Shown here piece after piece: positions 6,869 through 15,268 of a stretch of 15,853 nucleotides of DNA; positions within the stretch are counted from its first letter, which is position 1; each line of letters begins with the position of its first letter. The DNA is from CAWVWF01 sp963933885 (GTDB taxonomy: Bacteria > Bacteroidota > Bacteroidia > Flavobacteriales_C > GCA-002722245). The DNA lies in assembly GCA_963933885.1 (NCBI GenBank), contig CAWVWF010000069.1, forward strand, positions 1 to 15,853, given 5' to 3'. The translations under genes and the position numbers were made by a program. The notes beneath the pieces were generated by a model. The model had not been told where the DNA came from. It made no database searches and saw only the letters and a program-made list of their open reading frames with translations.

Positions 6869-8980
6869 GTGCTCAAACAAATCAAGAAATTATTAAATTC
6901 TGGGACATCATTGACTGACGATTTTTTATTGCAAAAAAAGATCGTTTTAACCAATGGTATTGGCGCCTTTATAGGCTTATGTTCGATACCATTTGTTTTT
7001 ATTTTTTATTTTAATGGTTCTAGATTACTTGGAGGAGTAATTGTTGTAATTATTGCAATTTTCTTTTCCGTTTTGTTTTTCAATAAAAGAGGAGACTTTA
7101 ACTTATCACGACATTTATTACTGTTAACTTGGAGTATAGGTGTTTTTGTTTATAGCCTTGCACTAGGAAAAGAAACTACACTTCAGAACTGTTTTTTCTC
7201 GCTGGTAGCGGTTCCGTTTTTATTATTTCTGCCTAATGAAAAAAGTAGATTTGGCCAATTGGTTTTACCATTGGCTTTTTATTTTTTAATTGAATATAAT
7301 GTCATTTCAGAATTTCAAAAGATTGATTTAAGTGAAAAATCGATATCGATTATTAAAATAGCAGTAACACCAATGGTGTTATTACAAATCATATTCATTC
7401 TATATTTATCAGGTAAACACGAGCTGGGATTGGTTAAAAGTAAAAATGAGGCTAAAATATTACTTGATAGCTTAGAAAAACAAAGAGGGTTTCTAATAAA
7501 AAAACTTACTGGAATAGAAAAAAAAGAAGCAGATCTCAAAATATTACTTTCTTCTTTGGATGACGTTGTTTTAGAAGTTAATGAAGAAGGAGTAATTACA
7601 GACTTTTGGTCTACTGAAAATAATTTAAAAATTGAGAAATCAAAGAAGGTATCTGAATATTTTGGATTATTAATGCAAAAGAAAATCGAGCATGCATATG
7701 ACCGTTTTGACTTAGTTTATTTAAATAAAATCCATGAATATACTTTTAATAATAAAATTTATCAATTTAAAATAACACCTTTAAATAGAGGCGGTTCAAC
7801 TAAGAATGTAGCAATTATTGTTAGAGATATTACCGTAAATAAAAACCTGCAATTAGAGTATGACGAATTTAAAAAAGAGAAAGAGCTTGAAAGTAGATCT
7901 GAACAGTTTAAGTCTTCATTCTTAGCAAATATGAGTCATGAAATCCGGACACCTCTGAACGGTGTTGTTGGAATGATTGATCTTTTGAAAGACACTGATT
8001 TAGACACTACTCAAAAAGAATATGCCGATATACTTCAGTCTTCTTCAAATAATCTACTTGGTTTAATTAATGATATTTTAGACTTGTCTAAGATAGAAGC
8101 AGGTAAAATGACAATTGATTCCAAACGATTTAATGTTCATCGACTTGCTAAAAACTTAGTAGAGTTATTTAAGCCAATGTCACTAAACACAGGAACCGTG
8201 TTGAATTTAAGTATTTCAAAAGATGTTCCTAATTACATAGAAGCTGATTCAACTAAAATAAGTCAGGTTTTAACCAACTTAATAAGTAATGCTGTTAAGT
8301 TCACAATAGAAGGAAATGTAAATGTTAGAGTAGGATTGAAAAATTCAAATAATATTTATTTTGAGGTTGAAGATACAGGTGAGGGAATCCCAAAAGAAAG
8401 TCAGAAGATTTTATTTAAAAAGTTCACGCAATTAACGGGAGCGAATGAATCTAAAATTAAAGGAACTGGTTTAGGTTTAAGTATTGTAAAAGAATTGGTA
8501 GCCTTAATGGGAGGTGAAATTAACTTGGAATCAGAAGTAAATGTAGGTTCAACTTTCACTTTTGATGTCAAATTCGTTTCAACAAATCAAGAAGTTATTA
8601 AGGAGGTAGTTCGTGAAGATGAGTTTAAGTCAATGAAAATATTATTAGTAGATGATATTTCTGTAAATAGGAAAGTTGCTAGTATTATGTTGAAAAAATT
8701 GAATTGTGAAATTGTTGAAGCTGTTAATGGTAAAGAAGCAATTTCAATAATAGAAGAAGAGCAGTTTGATTTGGTATTAATGGATATCCAAATGCCTGTA
8801 ATGGATGGAATTGAAGCTTTAACTAAGTTAAGAGAGATGAATGTTACAATACCTATAATAGCCTTGTCTGCAAACGCACTTGAAGGAGATAAAGAAAAGT
8901 ATTTAAAACTTGGGTTTAATAACTATATTTCAAAACCAATAACTTTAAAATCATTAAAAACTGAGTTGATTGGGTATTAG
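6869..8980 (+). CDS. Hybrid sensor histidine kinase / response regulator
   Basis: This 703-residue inner-membrane kinase has about six transmembrane helices within residues 25-182, with no large periplasmic loop. A coiled-coil linker (190-225) leads into a PAS-like domain (about 225-325). The HisKA domain has the phosphoacceptor His357 in FLANMSHEIRTPLNG. The ATPase domain carries the N box (NLISNAVKF, about 470-478), DTGEGI (502-507) and GTGLGL (532-537). The C-terminal receiver (about 588-703) has Asp595/596, phosphoacceptor Asp639 in LVLMDIQMPVMDG, Ser667 and Lys689, so all residues needed for phosphotransfer are present. No output domain, histidine phosphotransferase or separate regulator is nearby. 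The start is GTG: the frame has a stop at 6803-6805 and no ATG or TTG between. GGGAG at 6860-6864 could serve as a ribosome site. The membrane-embedded sensor suggests sensing in or at the membrane; the signal is unknown. Confidence 0.95.
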   Translation: MLKQIKKLLNSGTSLTDDFLLQKKIVLTNGIGAFIGLCSIPFVFIFYFNGSRLLGGVIVVIIAIFFSVLFFNKRGDFNLSRHLLLLTWSIGVFVYSLALGKETTLQNCFFSLVAVPFLLFLPNEKSRFGQLVLPLAFYFLIEYNVISEFQKIDLSEKSISIIKIAVTPMVLLQIIFILYLSGKHELGLVKSKNEAKILLDSLEKQRGFLIKKLTGIEKKEADLKILLSSLDDVVLEVNEEGVITDFWSTENNLKIEKSKKVSEYFGLLMQKKIEHAYDRFDLVYLNKIHEYTFNNKIYQFKITPLNRGGSTKNVAIIVRDITVNKNLQLEYDEFKKEKELESRSEQFKSSFLANMSHEIRTPLNGVVGMIDLLKDTDLDTTQKEYADILQSSSNNLLGLINDILDLSKIEAGKMTIDSKRFNVHRLAKNLVELFKPMSLNTGTVLNLSISKDVPNYIEADSTKISQVLTNLISNAVKFTIEGNVNVRVGLKNSNNIYFEVEDTGEGIPKESQKILFKKFTQLTGANESKIKGTGLGLSIVKELVALMGGEINLESEVNVGSTFTFDVKFVSTNQEVIKEVVREDEFKSMKILLVDDISVNRKVASIMLKKLNCEIVEAVNGKEAISIIEEEQFDLVLMDIQMPVMDGIEALTKLREMNVTIPIIALSANALEGDKEKYLKLGFNNYISKPITLKSLKTELIGY

Positions 8981-8994
8981 AATTCCTAAATTTG
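8966..8994 (+). promoter_or_regulatory. Promoter of the dihydrouridine synthase gene, inside the kinase 3' end
   Basis: TTG at 8966-8968, an 18-base spacer and TAAATTTG at 8987-8994 together match the Bacteroidota promoter consensus fully. Transcription is expected some five to eight bases after the -7 element, which falls on or next to the GTG start at 8999. The gene may therefore produce a leaderless or nearly leaderless transcript. Confidence 0.6.
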
Positions 8995-8998
8995 TATT

Positions 8999-9952
8999 GT
9001 GAATTCCAATCATAAAATATTACTAGCACCACTTCAAGGTTTTACAGATTTTAGGTTTAGAAAATCTTTTTTCAAATATTTTGGAGGTATTGACTCTTGT
9101 TATGCTCCATACATTAGACTGACTAATGATAAGGAGATAAAGAAATCTCAGAAACTAGACATTCTTCCAAAAAACAATATTGGAATGCCTGTTAAGCCAC
9201 AACTAATGGTTAACAGTGTAGATGACTTTATGCTAGTTGCTAATTATGTGAAGAGTTTAGGTTATGACGAAATTAATTGGAATATGGGATGTCCATATCC
9301 AATGGTTGCAAAACGATCTCTCGGAGCTGGATTATTAGAACAGCCAGATAAAATAAAACAATTACTTGAAGAAATCATTCCGATTAGTCCTTTAAAAATA
9401 GGCTTAAAAATGAGGATGGGTTATGAAGATACTAGTGATATTTTAAACATCATTCCATTTTTAAATGATATGCCAATTACTGAGGTAATTATTCATGCTC
9501 GATATGCTAAGCAATTGTATAAGAAAGGCTTGGATTACGATAGATTTAATGAATGTATCGCTTTAAGTAAACATGAATTAACGTTTAATGGAGATATTAA
9601 TTCAGTGCAAGACTTTAATGATTTAAAAGAAAAGTTTCCAAACACAAAATCATGGATGTTAGGAAGGGGAGTAGTAGCAGATCCTTTTCTTCCAGAGATG
9701 ATTAAAAATGGCGAAACCGAGTATCCTGAAAATAGGAGAGAAATTTTCAAACAATTTCATGATGAACTGTTTGAAGATTATCGTTCTTACTTATCAGGAG
9801 AAAGACAAGTCCTTATGAAAATGACATCCTTTTGGGAGTATTTCGCAATGAGTTTTCAGAACAGTAGAAAAATATACAAAGGCTTTAAAAAAGCAAAAAC
9901 ACTTGATAAATACGACGATGCATTAAAATTTTTTATGGATTCAGAACTTTAA
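8999..9952 (+). CDS. Divergent tRNA-dihydrouridine synthase (Dus family)
   Basis: This 317-residue FMN-dependent TIM-barrel enzyme reduces specific uridines in tRNA to dihydrouridine. Family landmarks are in order: LLAPLQGFTDFRFR (8-21), the active-site Cys98 in NWNMGCPYPMVAKRSLGAGLL, GLKMRMG (Lys137), IIHARYAKQLYKKG (His166, Arg168), FNGDINS (197-202) and LGRGVVADPF (221-230). The loop after Cys98 and the HAR motif depart from the E. coli DusA/B/C consensus (GG and HGR), so I give no symbol or uridine position. The GTG start is nearly forced: the frame has a TAA at 8987-8989 and only ATT, TGT and ATT codons between. It follows the kinase stop by 18 bases but has its own promoter. Its stop codon overlaps that of bshB1. 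Confidence 0.87.
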   Translation: MNSNHKILLAPLQGFTDFRFRKSFFKYFGGIDSCYAPYIRLTNDKEIKKSQKLDILPKNNIGMPVKPQLMVNSVDDFMLVANYVKSLGYDEINWNMGCPYPMVAKRSLGAGLLEQPDKIKQLLEEIIPISPLKIGLKMRMGYEDTSDILNIIPFLNDMPITEVIIHARYAKQLYKKGLDYDRFNECIALSKHELTFNGDINSVQDFNDLKEKFPNTKSWMLGRGVVADPFLPEMIKNGETEYPENRREIFKQFHDELFEDYRSYLSGERQVLMKMTSFWEYFAMSFQNSRKIYKGFKKAKTLDKYDDALKFFMDSEL

Positions 9953-10665
9953 ATGTCTTTTGTTAAATCTGTAACTTTTAAAGGCTTTTCAACAGTAAAA
10001 CCTTCAGCGAATTCAGCTTTAATTAATCTACCATATTCTCTAGATCTAGCTTTAATGAAATCTAAAAAATCAATTCCACTAATTGGAGTTTGTGGTTCCT
10101 TACTTTCAGGACTCCAAAATTGAGTCTTATAAGCTTGAATACACTTTATTTTATCTTCTATAACATCTGATACATCAACTATGAAGTCAGGCTTGATATA
10201 ATAGTCTTGGATATAATGGTAAATAGTTTTTGGTCTCCAAGCAGCTTGAGGCTCATCACCATCAAATGTTTTCACTTTTGGTAAACCAGCCAAGAAACAC
10301 GCATCACTAACAAGTTGACTTCCTCTCCCGTGATCAGGGTGACGATCATAAATAGAATTAGCTAAAACTATGTCTGGTTGATATTTTCTAATTGCGTAAA
10401 CAATCTTTAACTTATTTTCTTCAGACACCTCAAAAAAGCCGTCTTTCATTTTTAAGTTTTCTCTTGCTGACAAACCAAGTAGTTTAGATGCTTCAGTCGA
10501 TTCTTTTAATCGTATTTCGGCACTTCCTCTTGTCCCTAGTTCACCTTGTGTAAGATCAACAATTCCAACAGTGTGACCTAGTTGAATTTGTTTGATAATA
10601 GTACCGCCACAACTAATCTCTACGTCGTCTGGGTGTGCTGAAAATGCTAAGATATCAAGTTTCAT
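9949..10665 (-). CDS. bshB1: Bacillithiol biosynthesis deacetylase BshB1
   Basis: A 238-residue zinc-dependent deacetylase of the PIG-L/LmbE family. It removes the acetyl group from GlcNAc-malate, the second step of bacillithiol synthesis, in the cytoplasm. The N-terminal AHPDD motif (10-14, ligands His11 and Asp14) and YDRHPDHGRG (106-115, ligand His112) form the zinc site. GELGTRGS, the long central segment and the C-terminal EYGRLIKAEFAEGF match BshB1 rather than other PIG-L enzymes. The length is normal for the family. Neither bshA nor bshC is in the window. The ATG at 10663-10665 sits only about 20 bases from a strong -7 element, so the leader is very short. The gene converges on the dihydrouridine synthase with a four-base overlap. 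Confidence 0.92.
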   Translation of the reverse strand: MKLDILAFSAHPDDVEISCGGTIIKQIQLGHTVGIVDLTQGELGTRGSAEIRLKESTEASKLLGLSARENLKMKDGFFEVSEENKLKIVYAIRKYQPDIVLANSIYDRHPDHGRGSQLVSDACFLAGLPKVKTFDGDEPQAAWRPKTIYHYIQDYYIKPDFIVDVSDVIEDKIKCIQAYKTQFWSPESKEPQTPISGIDFLDFIKARSREYGRLIKAEFAEGFTVEKPLKVTDLTKDI

Positions 10666-10672
10666 ATGAGTG

Positions 10673-10688
10673 ATTTGTTATAACAAAT
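10673..10688. promoter_or_regulatory. Perfect 16-base palindrome over the bshB1 start site (possible operator)
   Basis: ATTTGTTATAACAAAT is a perfect inverted repeat with no spacer. It overlaps the downstream half of the bshB1 -7 element and its expected transcription start, a classic position for a repressor. No cognate regulator is in the window. An AT-rich palindrome of this length can also arise by chance, so the role is inferred. Confidence 0.4.
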
Positions 10689-10715
10689 ATATGAGTGTTA
10701 TAATTAATTATCAAA
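10684..10715 (-). promoter_or_regulatory. bshB1 promoter
   Basis: On the minus strand TTTG (complement of 10712-10715) is followed by a 20-base spacer and TATATTTG (complement of 10684-10691), a full match to TAnnTTTG. Transcription should start near 10678, about a dozen bases before the ATG. Confidence 0.65.
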
Positions 10716-10731
10716 TGAAGGTTAATAAAAA

Positions 10732-10760
10732 TTGAAAACATGAAGCTTTTAATAGCTTTT
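10732..10760 (+). promoter_or_regulatory. Candidate tamB promoter
   Basis: TTG at 10732-10734, an 18-base spacer and TAGCTTTT at 10753-10760 match the consensus at seven of eight -7 positions. The leader would be about 20 bases. It lies back to back with the bshB1 promoter in the 121-base divergent gap. Confidence 0.4.
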
Positions 10761-10786
10761 TCACGTTAATTTAGTAACGAGTAGCA

Positions 10787-13700
10787 ATGAAGTGGAAAAC
10801 TAGATATATAAGGTATAAGAAAATTACGAGAAGGCTTAGCCGGTTCTTAGTGATTTTCTTTGGTCTAGTACTAATTTCTGGATACTTGGTTTTCAAGAGT
10901 AGTGTAGTTCAAACTAAACTTACCAATCAAATTGGTAGTGTTTTATCTGAGAGAACTAATGCTAAGATTTCAGTAGAGAAAGTAGATTTCAAGCCATTTA
11001 AGACCTTTGTTTTAAATGGTTTACTGATTCTGGATCATCATGATGATACTTTGCTTTACGCTGAAGATTTTTATATTGAGATTAACGATTATGATTTAGA
11101 TAAGCGTTTAGTTGAGCTTGAATTACTAGAGTTAAATGAAGCCGATTTCAATATTAAAAAATATAAAGGGGAGCAAAAAACAAATCTAAAATACTTTCTA
11201 GCGGGGTTAATTAAAAAGAAGAAGAAAAAAAGAAGAGAGTGGAGTGTTTATATTGAAGATCTAGGATTAGAAGAACTGAAATTTACTTATGAAGATGAGA
11301 ATAAACCTACACAGAATAATAAAGTAGATTTCAAACATCTTGAGTTGAATCATGTTAATGCTGATTTTAACGATGTGGTTTATCATGAAGGCTTATTAAG
11401 CGTTAATTCCGAACTACTTTCTTTCAAAGAAAAGTCTGGGTTTGAAGTGATCGGATTACAAGGGAATATGATGATGGATAAAAACCGTTTAGTATTTAAA
11501 AACTTCGAATTAGAAACTCCAAATAGTGATGTGAATGGAGAAATAAAAATGGAATATGAAGATTTTAATGCTTTTAAGCATTTCAATACTGATGTTACAT
11601 TTTTAGGTGAATTTGAAGAGACTACTGTTGATGGGGGAGATATCGCTTATTTTGCTCCTAAAATAAAAGGAATCGATAGAAAGATTGAATTTAAAGGAGA
11701 CATCTCTGGAACAATCGTAGATTTAAAAGCTGATGAGCTTTTCTTTTCATATGGTAGGAATACTAAGTTTGAAGGGAATATTTCAATAAAGGGCTTACCC
11801 AATTCTAAAACAGCGATTATTCAAGCTGAGGTTCGAGATTTAGAAACTTATGAGTACGATTTGAAATCTATTCCATTGCCACCATTTGGCTCAGGTAAAA
11901 CTTTAAAAACACCTAAATGGGTAGCTAATATGGGGAAGATGGGATTCCAAGGACGGTTTTCGGGAATAGCGTCACACTTTGAAGCCTTTGGATTAGTTCA
12001 AACAGTAGCAGGAGATATAAGAACTGATGTTTCATTTAAAAGAGACAGTAACAATGTAACTCAAATCATAGGGAAGGTAAATAGTAAGTCTTTTGATCTA
12101 GGGAAAACACTTGGGAGAAAGAGTTTAGGAGTTATATCTGTAAGTGGAGAGTTAGATGCACTTGCTAAAGAAAGGGGATATGCTTTAAAGTTTTTCGGAG
12201 ATATTCCACGATTTGAATTTATGGATTATGCCTATTCAAATATTAAAATGGATGGTGAAATTAGAGACCGTGTTTTTAGTGGAGAACTTTTGGTAAACGA
12301 CAGTAATTTACTTTTGGATTTTGATGGTGAAATTGATTTTAGTAATCCAAAGAGACAGCGTTATGATTTCGTTGCTGATTTAAAGCGCGCAAATTTAAAC
12401 GAGATCAATTGGGTTAACAAGGATTCTGCTGCTCAAGTTAGTGGGAAAGTAAATATCGGATTAACAGGTAACAATATAGAAGATATGAACGGTATCTTAA
12501 GGGTTGACGATATTGTTTGGAAAGAGAGCGGTAAAGAGTATAAATTAGATTCCCTGAAATTAAGGTCAATCAAACAAAAAGATCGAGAGATGATCATTTT
12601 AAATTCTGATTGGTTTATGGGGAAAATTGAAGGGAGTTATAATTTAAAAGAGATCTATCCAACAATAATTAATGTATTCTCAAAAGAAATACCTTCTATT
12701 GTTAAGGCGTATCCATTAAACAAAAATCATAAGGGAGGTAATAAGTTTAGATTGATGTTTAAGGTTTATAACTATGAAATGATTCATGAGTTATTTACGC
12801 CTAATTTCAACGTGTCTGAAAATTCTAGATTTAGTGGGAGGTTTGACGATGATACACAATCTTACCTTGTACAATTTGCATCTGATTCTATTCAGCTTAA
12901 GAATAGGAGGATTGATGGACTAAAAATATACAGTAAGAATAAATCAGATAAACTGAATTTAAACGCTAAATGTAAATTCATTCAACTTTTTGATACAGTA
13001 GGATTACATAATATAAAACTACAGGCAAACATTGATAGTAACATATTAGATTATCAAGTTGGATACAAAAACATTAGTGGTTTTGATAATTATGGTGATG
13101 TAAATGGAGAAATTGATTTAAATGATCTTAGCAAAATTAAGACTCATTTTAACGAAACCAAATTTGTATATAGAGATACCGTTTGGAGCATAGACACGAA
13201 TAATTCGATTGTAATTGCTGGTAATAATATTAAAGTAAACAATTTAAAACTTTCATCAGTAGGTCAGTATTTGTCGGTTGATGGGACTGCATCACCAGCA
13301 TCTAGAGATTTTCTAAAAGTTAATATGAATGGTTTAGAACTTGGGACTTTTAAATATTTCTGGGATCGTTTAAAACTAGATATAGTTGGTGATGCAACTG
13401 GAGAGATCTTATTTAGAGGTGTGTTTGGTAACCCTGTATTTACTTCTAAGCTTGCTGTTCATAGGTTAAGGTTGAATGATCAAGTATTCGGAAAGGTAGA
13501 CCTGAGTGCTGATTTTGTTCCAACTGAAAGGAAAATTGAGCTTGAGCTACTGGTTAGAGAGGCAAAGGGTTTAACGCATGATAAAAAACTAAAAATTACA
13601 GGTGGCTATCATCCATTTGATAATAAGAGGTTGGATTTGCATGCTTCATTAAGGCGAATGAAAGTTAAGTTTTTAGAAAAGTATTTTGAAGGTGTGTTTT

Positions 13701-15268
13701 CGGAATTTGAAGGAGGAGAAACTACAGGAGAACTTGATATTGTAGGGAATCTAAAACATCCTGAAATGAAAGGAAGAGCTAAAATAATTAATTTGAATCT
13801 AAAAGTAGATTACTTAAATGTTAAATATGCTATCAAAAATCAAGAGGTGATTTTCAAAAAAGATACAATGATTTTTGAGAACTTTGTTGTTGGTCATAAT
13901 AAATGGGTGGAATCTAAAGCAAGAGTAAATGGGGTTGTAACTCATACAGGATTTAAGAAATTCATGTACAATATTGATCACCTTGATCTAAGTAATTTCT
14001 ATTGTTTAAATACTACAGCAAATGAAAATCAAACTTATTACGGGCAGGCCTTTGTAGAAGGTCTTGTAAATCTTACAGGAGATGGTGTTACAAACTACAT
14101 AGGAGGAAATGTGTCAACAGTTTCATATGAAGGTTCGGGAAACTCGGGTGTTAGTAATCTTACAATGCCGTTGGATCAAACAGAAGAATTGGAGTTAAGT
14201 GAGTTTGTCCGTTTTATTAACCTTTCTGATACTTTAAAACATAAAAAGAGTCAACTTAGTGAGGTTCCAAATCTTACAGGTTTAGAGCTTGATTTTAACT
14301 TTAAAATAAACAGAGAAGCATTGGTTAGTATTATTTTCGATCCAGCCGTGGGGGATGAAATAAAAGCTAATGGACACGGATCAATTGGAATGGAGGTTAA
14401 TTCTGATGGAACGTTTAGAATGTATGGTGATTTTGAGATTGACGAAGGGGATTACTATTTCACCCTTCAAAGAATAATTGGAAGAAAGTTTATTGTAAAA
14501 CCAGGAAGTAAGATGAGTTGGGATGGTGATCCATTGGATGCAACTATTAATATGCATACTTATTACCGATCTAGAGCTAACTTGATTGATCTGGTTGATT
14601 CTTCACAGGTAGTTAACTATGAAGACTTAAATGAGTTGTTTAATAAGCGTATTGCTGTAAATACTGATTTGTTTTTAAAGGGTAGTTTGTGGAAGCCCAA
14701 TATTGATATAGGAATTACTTTACCAAATGGAACTCCTGAAGAAAATAATCACTTAGAGAGCTATATTATTGGTGAAGATGAAATTAACAGACAAGCTTTT
14801 ACTTTGCTTTTAGCTAGTCACTTTATTCCGCCAGTAGGATCTGAAGATTTAAGAGAAGATGGAATTAATCAAGGATTACAAGTTATTGAAGGACAGTTAA
14901 ACAATGCTTTAAGTAATATATGGGATAATGTTGATTTAGGGGTTGATTACAATACAACAACCGATGATAAACTTAAAGATGAAATACGACTACTAGCTGG
15001 TTTTCAATATAAGAAATTTACAGTTCGAACGGATTATGATATTAATAGACAGGTAGGAGATATAGAAGCTGATTTTAAAATCACAAATAATTTTAGAGCC
15101 AAAGCATATCATAAAATCACGAAGGATGAAGAGCTTGGAGTTGGAAGTACGGCGCCTACTAATACTTCCGGTTTGGGGGTGTCTTATCAGAAAAGCTTTA
15201 ATTCTTTTAAGGCTCTTTTCAGAAGGAAGAAAAAGGTAAAACCTGATCCTAAAAAGGTTGCTAAGTGA
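10787..15268 (+). CDS. tamB: TamB-like translocation/assembly module protein (DUF490)
   Basis: This 1493-residue AsmA/TamB-superfamily protein has one N-terminal membrane anchor (about residues 18-37, after a basic stretch) and then spans the periplasm. It is rich in short beta strands throughout, as expected for the lipid-conducting beta-taco groove. The AsmA-like start VQTKLTNQIGSVLSERTNAK (about 42-61) is followed by NGLLILDHHDDTLLYA. The C-terminal DUF490 region (about 1100-1470) contains GSIGMEVNSDGTFRMYGDF, DPLDATINMHTYY and LKGSLWKPNIDIGITLPN. The length and basic C-terminus (RRKKKVKPDPKKVAK) look complete. TamB proteins act with an Omp85 partner (TamA or BamA) in outer-membrane assembly and phospholipid transport; no partner gene is in the window. 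The ATG at 10787 is preceded by a candidate promoter. The stop codon overlaps the first possible start of the Rhs fragment. Confidence 0.9.
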   Translation: MKWKTRYIRYKKITRRLSRFLVIFFGLVLISGYLVFKSSVVQTKLTNQIGSVLSERTNAKISVEKVDFKPFKTFVLNGLLILDHHDDTLLYAEDFYIEINDYDLDKRLVELELLELNEADFNIKKYKGEQKTNLKYFLAGLIKKKKKKRREWSVYIEDLGLEELKFTYEDENKPTQNNKVDFKHLELNHVNADFNDVVYHEGLLSVNSELLSFKEKSGFEVIGLQGNMMMDKNRLVFKNFELETPNSDVNGEIKMEYEDFNAFKHFNTDVTFLGEFEETTVDGGDIAYFAPKIKGIDRKIEFKGDISGTIVDLKADELFFSYGRNTKFEGNISIKGLPNSKTAIIQAEVRDLETYEYDLKSIPLPPFGSGKTLKTPKWVANMGKMGFQGRFSGIASHFEAFGLVQTVAGDIRTDVSFKRDSNNVTQIIGKVNSKSFDLGKTLGRKSLGVISVSGELDALAKERGYALKFFGDIPRFEFMDYAYSNIKMDGEIRDRVFSGELLVNDSNLLLDFDGEIDFSNPKRQRYDFVADLKRANLNEINWVNKDSAAQVSGKVNIGLTGNNIEDMNGILRVDDIVWKESGKEYKLDSLKLRSIKQKDREMIILNSDWFMGKIEGSYNLKEIYPTIINVFSKEIPSIVKAYPLNKNHKGGNKFRLMFKVYNYEMIHELFTPNFNVSENSRFSGRFDDDTQSYLVQFASDSIQLKNRRIDGLKIYSKNKSDKLNLNAKCKFIQLFDTVGLHNIKLQANIDSNILDYQVGYKNISGFDNYGDVNGEIDLNDLSKIKTHFNETKFVYRDTVWSIDTNNSIVIAGNNIKVNNLKLSSVGQYLSVDGTASPASRDFLKVNMNGLELGTFKYFWDRLKLDIVGDATGEILFRGVFGNPVFTSKLAVHRLRLNDQVFGKVDLSADFVPTERKIELELLVREAKGLTHDKKLKITGGYHPFDNKRLDLHASLRRMKVKFLEKYFEGVFSEFEGGETTGELDIVGNLKHPEMKGRAKIINLNLKVDYLNVKYAIKNQEVIFKKDTMIFENFVVGHNKWVESKARVNGVVTHTGFKKFMYNIDHLDLSNFYCLNTTANENQTYYGQAFVEGLVNLTGDGVTNYIGGNVSTVSYEGSGNSGVSNLTMPLDQTEELELSEFVRFINLSDTLKHKKSQLSEVPNLTGLELDFNFKINREALVSIIFDPAVGDEIKANGHGSIGMEVNSDGTFRMYGDFEIDEGDYYFTLQRIIGRKFIVKPGSKMSWDGDPLDATINMHTYYRSRANLIDLVDSSQVVNYEDLNELFNKRIAVNTDLFLKGSLWKPNIDIGITLPNGTPEENNHLESYIIGEDEINRQAFTLLLASHFIPPVGSEDLREDGINQGLQVIEGQLNNALSNIWDNVDLGVDYNTTTDDKLKDEIRLLAGFQYKKFTVRTDYDINRQVGDIEADFKITNNFRAKAYHKITKDEELGVGSTAPTNTSGLGVSYQKSFNSFKALFRRKKKVKPDPKKVAK

